In this document: one piece after another, positions 49,306 through 51,721 of the stretch
Layout: each line of letters opens with the position of its first letter
Position numbering within the stretch: the stretch's first letter is position 1
DNA from: Helicostylum pulchrum
Taxonomy: Eukaryota > Mucoromycota > Mucoromycetes > Mucorales > Mucoraceae
Assembly: GCA_025677825.1 (NCBI GenBank)
Contig: JAIXMO010000099.1
Location: 1-51,721, forward strand
Length of the DNA: 51,721 nucleotides
Direction of reading: 5' to 3'
Notes under the pieces: generated by a model
Seen by the model: the letters and a program-made list of their open reading frames with translations, nothing else
Told to the model about the DNA's origin: nothing
Database searches by the model: none
Translations under genes and position numbers: made by a program

Positions 49306-51721
49306 ATGCCTGCTCCTCCTGCTCGTGAACACTCTGTCGAAACTATTCGTAGAAATAGTGAAGTGATGGGCAACCTTCGTAAATTGATGGTTGTCAACCG
49401 TGGTGTAAGTATTTATACATGTACACATTACTACACGTAATATTAACGTGCATTTTGTTGTAGGAAATCGCTATTCGTGTTTTCCGTACCGCTCATGAAC
49501 TTTCCATGAAGACCATCGCTATTTATTCTCACGAAGATAGATTATCCATGCATCGTTATAAGGTAATTTTTTCTCTCGGTATTTTAAAAATATGACACAT
49601 ATAAAGGACTGGGGTTAGATATTTAACACATAAAATAATAGGCTGATGAATCTTATCAAATTGGTAAGATTGGTGAATTCACTCCCGTTGCCGCTTACTT
49701 GGCTCAAGACGAAATTGTTCGTATCGCTAAAGAACATGGTGTTTCCATGATCCATCCCGGTTACGGTTTCTTATCCGAGAACTCTGAATTTGCCCGCAAG
49801 GTTGAAGCTGCTGGTATTACCTTCATTGGTCCTTCTCCTGATGTCATTGAAAGTTTAGGTGACAAGACTAAAGCCAGAACTATCGGTAAGTTTTTTTTTT
49901 TTTTTTTTTTTTTTTGAGTATTTAAAAAAATACTAAATATTTCGTGTCGCAAAACAGCCATGAACTGTAATGTTCCTGTTGTACCTGGTACTCCCGGTCC
50001 CGTTGACGATTTCACTCAAGCCAAAGCGTTTATCCAAGAACACGGTTTCCCCATTATTATCAAAGCTGCTATGGGTGGTGGTGGACGTGGTATGCGTGTT
50101 GTCCGTGACGAAGCCTCTTTAGAAGACTCCTTCCTCCGTGCAAAGTCCGAGGCACTTGCCTCTTTCGGTGACGGTACTGTCTTTATTGAACGTTTCCTCG
50201 ATAAACCTAGACATATTGAAGTTCAATTGCTTGCTGATCGTGCCGGTAACGTAGTTCATTTGTTCGAACGTGATTGTTCCGTTCAACGTCGTCATCAAAA
50301 GGTTGTTGAAATCGCTCCCGCAAAGAACCTCGATAACAAGGTCCGTGAAGCTATTCTTAACGACGCTATTAGAATCGCAAAGGCTGTAAAGTATAAAAAC
50401 GCCGGTACCGCCGAGTTCTTGGTCGATGCTCAAAACCGTCATTACTTTATCGAAATCAACCCTCGTATTCAAGTCGAACACACCATCACCGAAGAAATCA
50501 CAGGTATTGATATCGTCGCTGCTCAAATTCAAATTGCTGCTGGTGCTCTCTTGCCCCAATTAGGTTTGACTCAACAACGTATTCGTCAACGTGGTTTTGC
50601 TATCCAATGTCGTGTCACTACTGAAGACCCCGAATTAAATTTCCAACCTGATACTGGTAAGATTGAAGTCTACCGTTCCTCTGGTGGTAACGGTGTACGT
50701 CTTGATGGTGGTGCAGGGTACGCTGGTGCCATCATTACCCCTCATTACGATTCTCTTTTGGTCAAGGTTACTTGTTCGGGATCTACATATGAAGTTGCCC
50801 GTCGTAAGATTGTTCGTGCTCTTGTGGAGTTTAGAATTCGTGGTGTCAAGACCAACATCCCTTTCTTGCAACGTCTCTTAACTTTCGATACTTTCATCAA
50901 CGGTAACTGTTGGACTACCTTCATTGATGATACTCCCGATCTCTTCCGTCTTGTTCAGTTCCAAAACCGTGCTCAACGTATGTTGGGTTACTTGGGTGAT
51001 ATCGTTGTCAATGGTTCCCAGATCAAGGGCCAGGTAGGTGACCCATCTTTCAGAGAAGAGATTGAGGTTCCTGTGTTACGTGAAAATGGTAGCAATAAAG
51101 ATATCGATGTTTCCGCTCCTGCTACTGAGGGCTGGCGTAAGATCATTGTCGAGCAAGGTCCTGCTGCTTTTGCCAAGGCTGTTCGTGCTTACCCTGGTGT
51201 ATTGATTACTGATACCACTTGGAGAGATGCTCATCAAAGTTTATTGGCTACTCGTGTTAGAACTGTTGGTAAAGTATAAAATAATTATGGCATGATTTTT
51301 TTTGGGGGGGTTTTTTTTTTGTGGGATGTGGTTTCTGATTATTATTTTGAATCTAGATCTTTTACGTATTGCTCCTGCTACTTCTCATGCTCTTGCTAAC
51401 GCCTTCTCTCTTGAATGTTGGGGTGGTGCTACTTTCGATGTCTGTATGCGTTTTCTTCATGAAGATCCTTGGGATCGTCTCTCTGCTCTTCGTAAGGCCG
51501 TTCCCAACATTCCTTTCCAAATGCTTCTTCGTGGTGCCAACGCTGTTGGTTATACCTCTTACCCCGATAACGTTGTCTACGAGTTCTGTGACAAGGCTGT
51601 CAAGTGTGGTATGGATGTTTTCCGTATCTTTGATTCTCTCAACTATGTTGAGAACATGAAGCTCGGTATTGATGCTGTCAAGAAGGCTGGTGGTGTTGTT
51701 GAAGCTACCATCTGTTATACC
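49306..51721 (+). CDS. PYC: Pyruvate carboxylase, N-terminal 60 percent (runs off the window)
   Basis: Exons 49306-49404, 49464-49562, 49642-49885, 49958-51268 and 51357 to the window end give 706 codons in frame. The enzyme makes oxaloacetate from pyruvate, bicarbonate and ATP, and is cytosolic in many fungi. The biotin carboxylase domain is complete: [34 protein letters not shown], the ATP-grasp loop [42 protein letters not shown] and [13 protein letters not shown]. The carboxyltransferase part starts with [20 protein letters not shown] and continues [19 protein letters not shown]. The biotin-carrier domain lies beyond the edge. Codon use is strongly biased (AAG, GGT, CGT, C-ending), indicating high expression. 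No mitochondrial presequence is evident. The usual NAMKM site cannot be checked. Confidence 0.96.

Noticed and set aside
50119..50559. 146-codon open frame on the minus strand opposite pyruvate carboxylase
   Set aside because: It mirrors a highly codon-biased exon whose third positions avoid antisense stops. The plus frame has clear catalytic motifs.

Overview
This window is a gene-dense but strongly AT-rich piece of a fungal nuclear genome. Genes are split by many short introns (mostly 45-75 nt, GTAAGT-like donors, TACTAAC-like branchpoints), homopolymer runs reach 36 nt, and the proteins (Yak1, Afg2/Drg1, an Rbm39/Rsd1 relative, Zds1 C-terminal domain, Aha1, Gcn3, Jip5, pyruvate carboxylase) are eukaryotic and fungal. 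Intron density, AT content and protein style suggest an early-diverging filamentous fungus of the Mucoromycota, probably Mucorales. That placement is inference; no marker here fixes the species.

Layout. 1-11.4 kb: minus-strand block holding a cut-off N-terminus (1-145), an MDR oxidoreductase (1331-2626), a KHDC4-like KH protein (3336-4934), a two-finger C2H2 protein (5408-6390), two decayed coding remnants (7386-7736 minus, 8478-8883 plus) and an RBM39-like splicing factor (9358-11424). 11.9-16.4 kb: a broken Cid1/TUTase-like nucleotidyltransferase pseudogene (11938-13700) and weaker coding debris. 16.5-28.7 kb: Zds-domain protein (plus), O-fucosyltransferase-like protein and AFG2 (minus), YAK1 (plus), PHOSPHO-type phosphatase (minus) and endonuclease III (plus). 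28.7-31.7 kb: noncoding DNA with another broken coding segment. 31.7-32.8 kb: phytanoyl-CoA dioxygenase family gene. 32.8-35.7 kb: noncoding with remnants. 35.7-44.5 kb: AHA1 (plus), then six minus-strand genes (uncharacterised 259-aa protein, four-finger C2H2 protein, beta-carbonic anhydrase, JIP5/WDR55, DUF4112 protein, TAF10). 44.7-51.7 kb: GCN3 (eIF2B alpha), a GAS2/Kar9-like microtubule protein and pyruvate carboxylase, which runs off the right edge.

For the multi-exon genes described as complete I traced exon joins by hand. In each case the summed exon length is a multiple of three and the reading frame is continuous, so these models are internally consistent though not tested against transcripts. 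The genes do not form one pathway. They are mostly housekeeping genes for RNA processing, ribosome assembly, translation control, DNA repair and central carbon metabolism, sharing short divergent promoters (TAF10/GCN3, phosphatase/endonuclease III) and tight convergent ends (AHA1/259-aa gene, Zds/fucosyltransferase).

The most unusual signals are a 6-nt micro-exon in AHA1, a GC-AG intron in AFG2, 3' splice sites preceded by pure A tracts, a large intron-retaining nucleotidyltransferase pseudogene, and several frameshifted coding remnants scattered in the spacers. I found no CRISPR array, rRNA, convincing tRNA or intact transposon.
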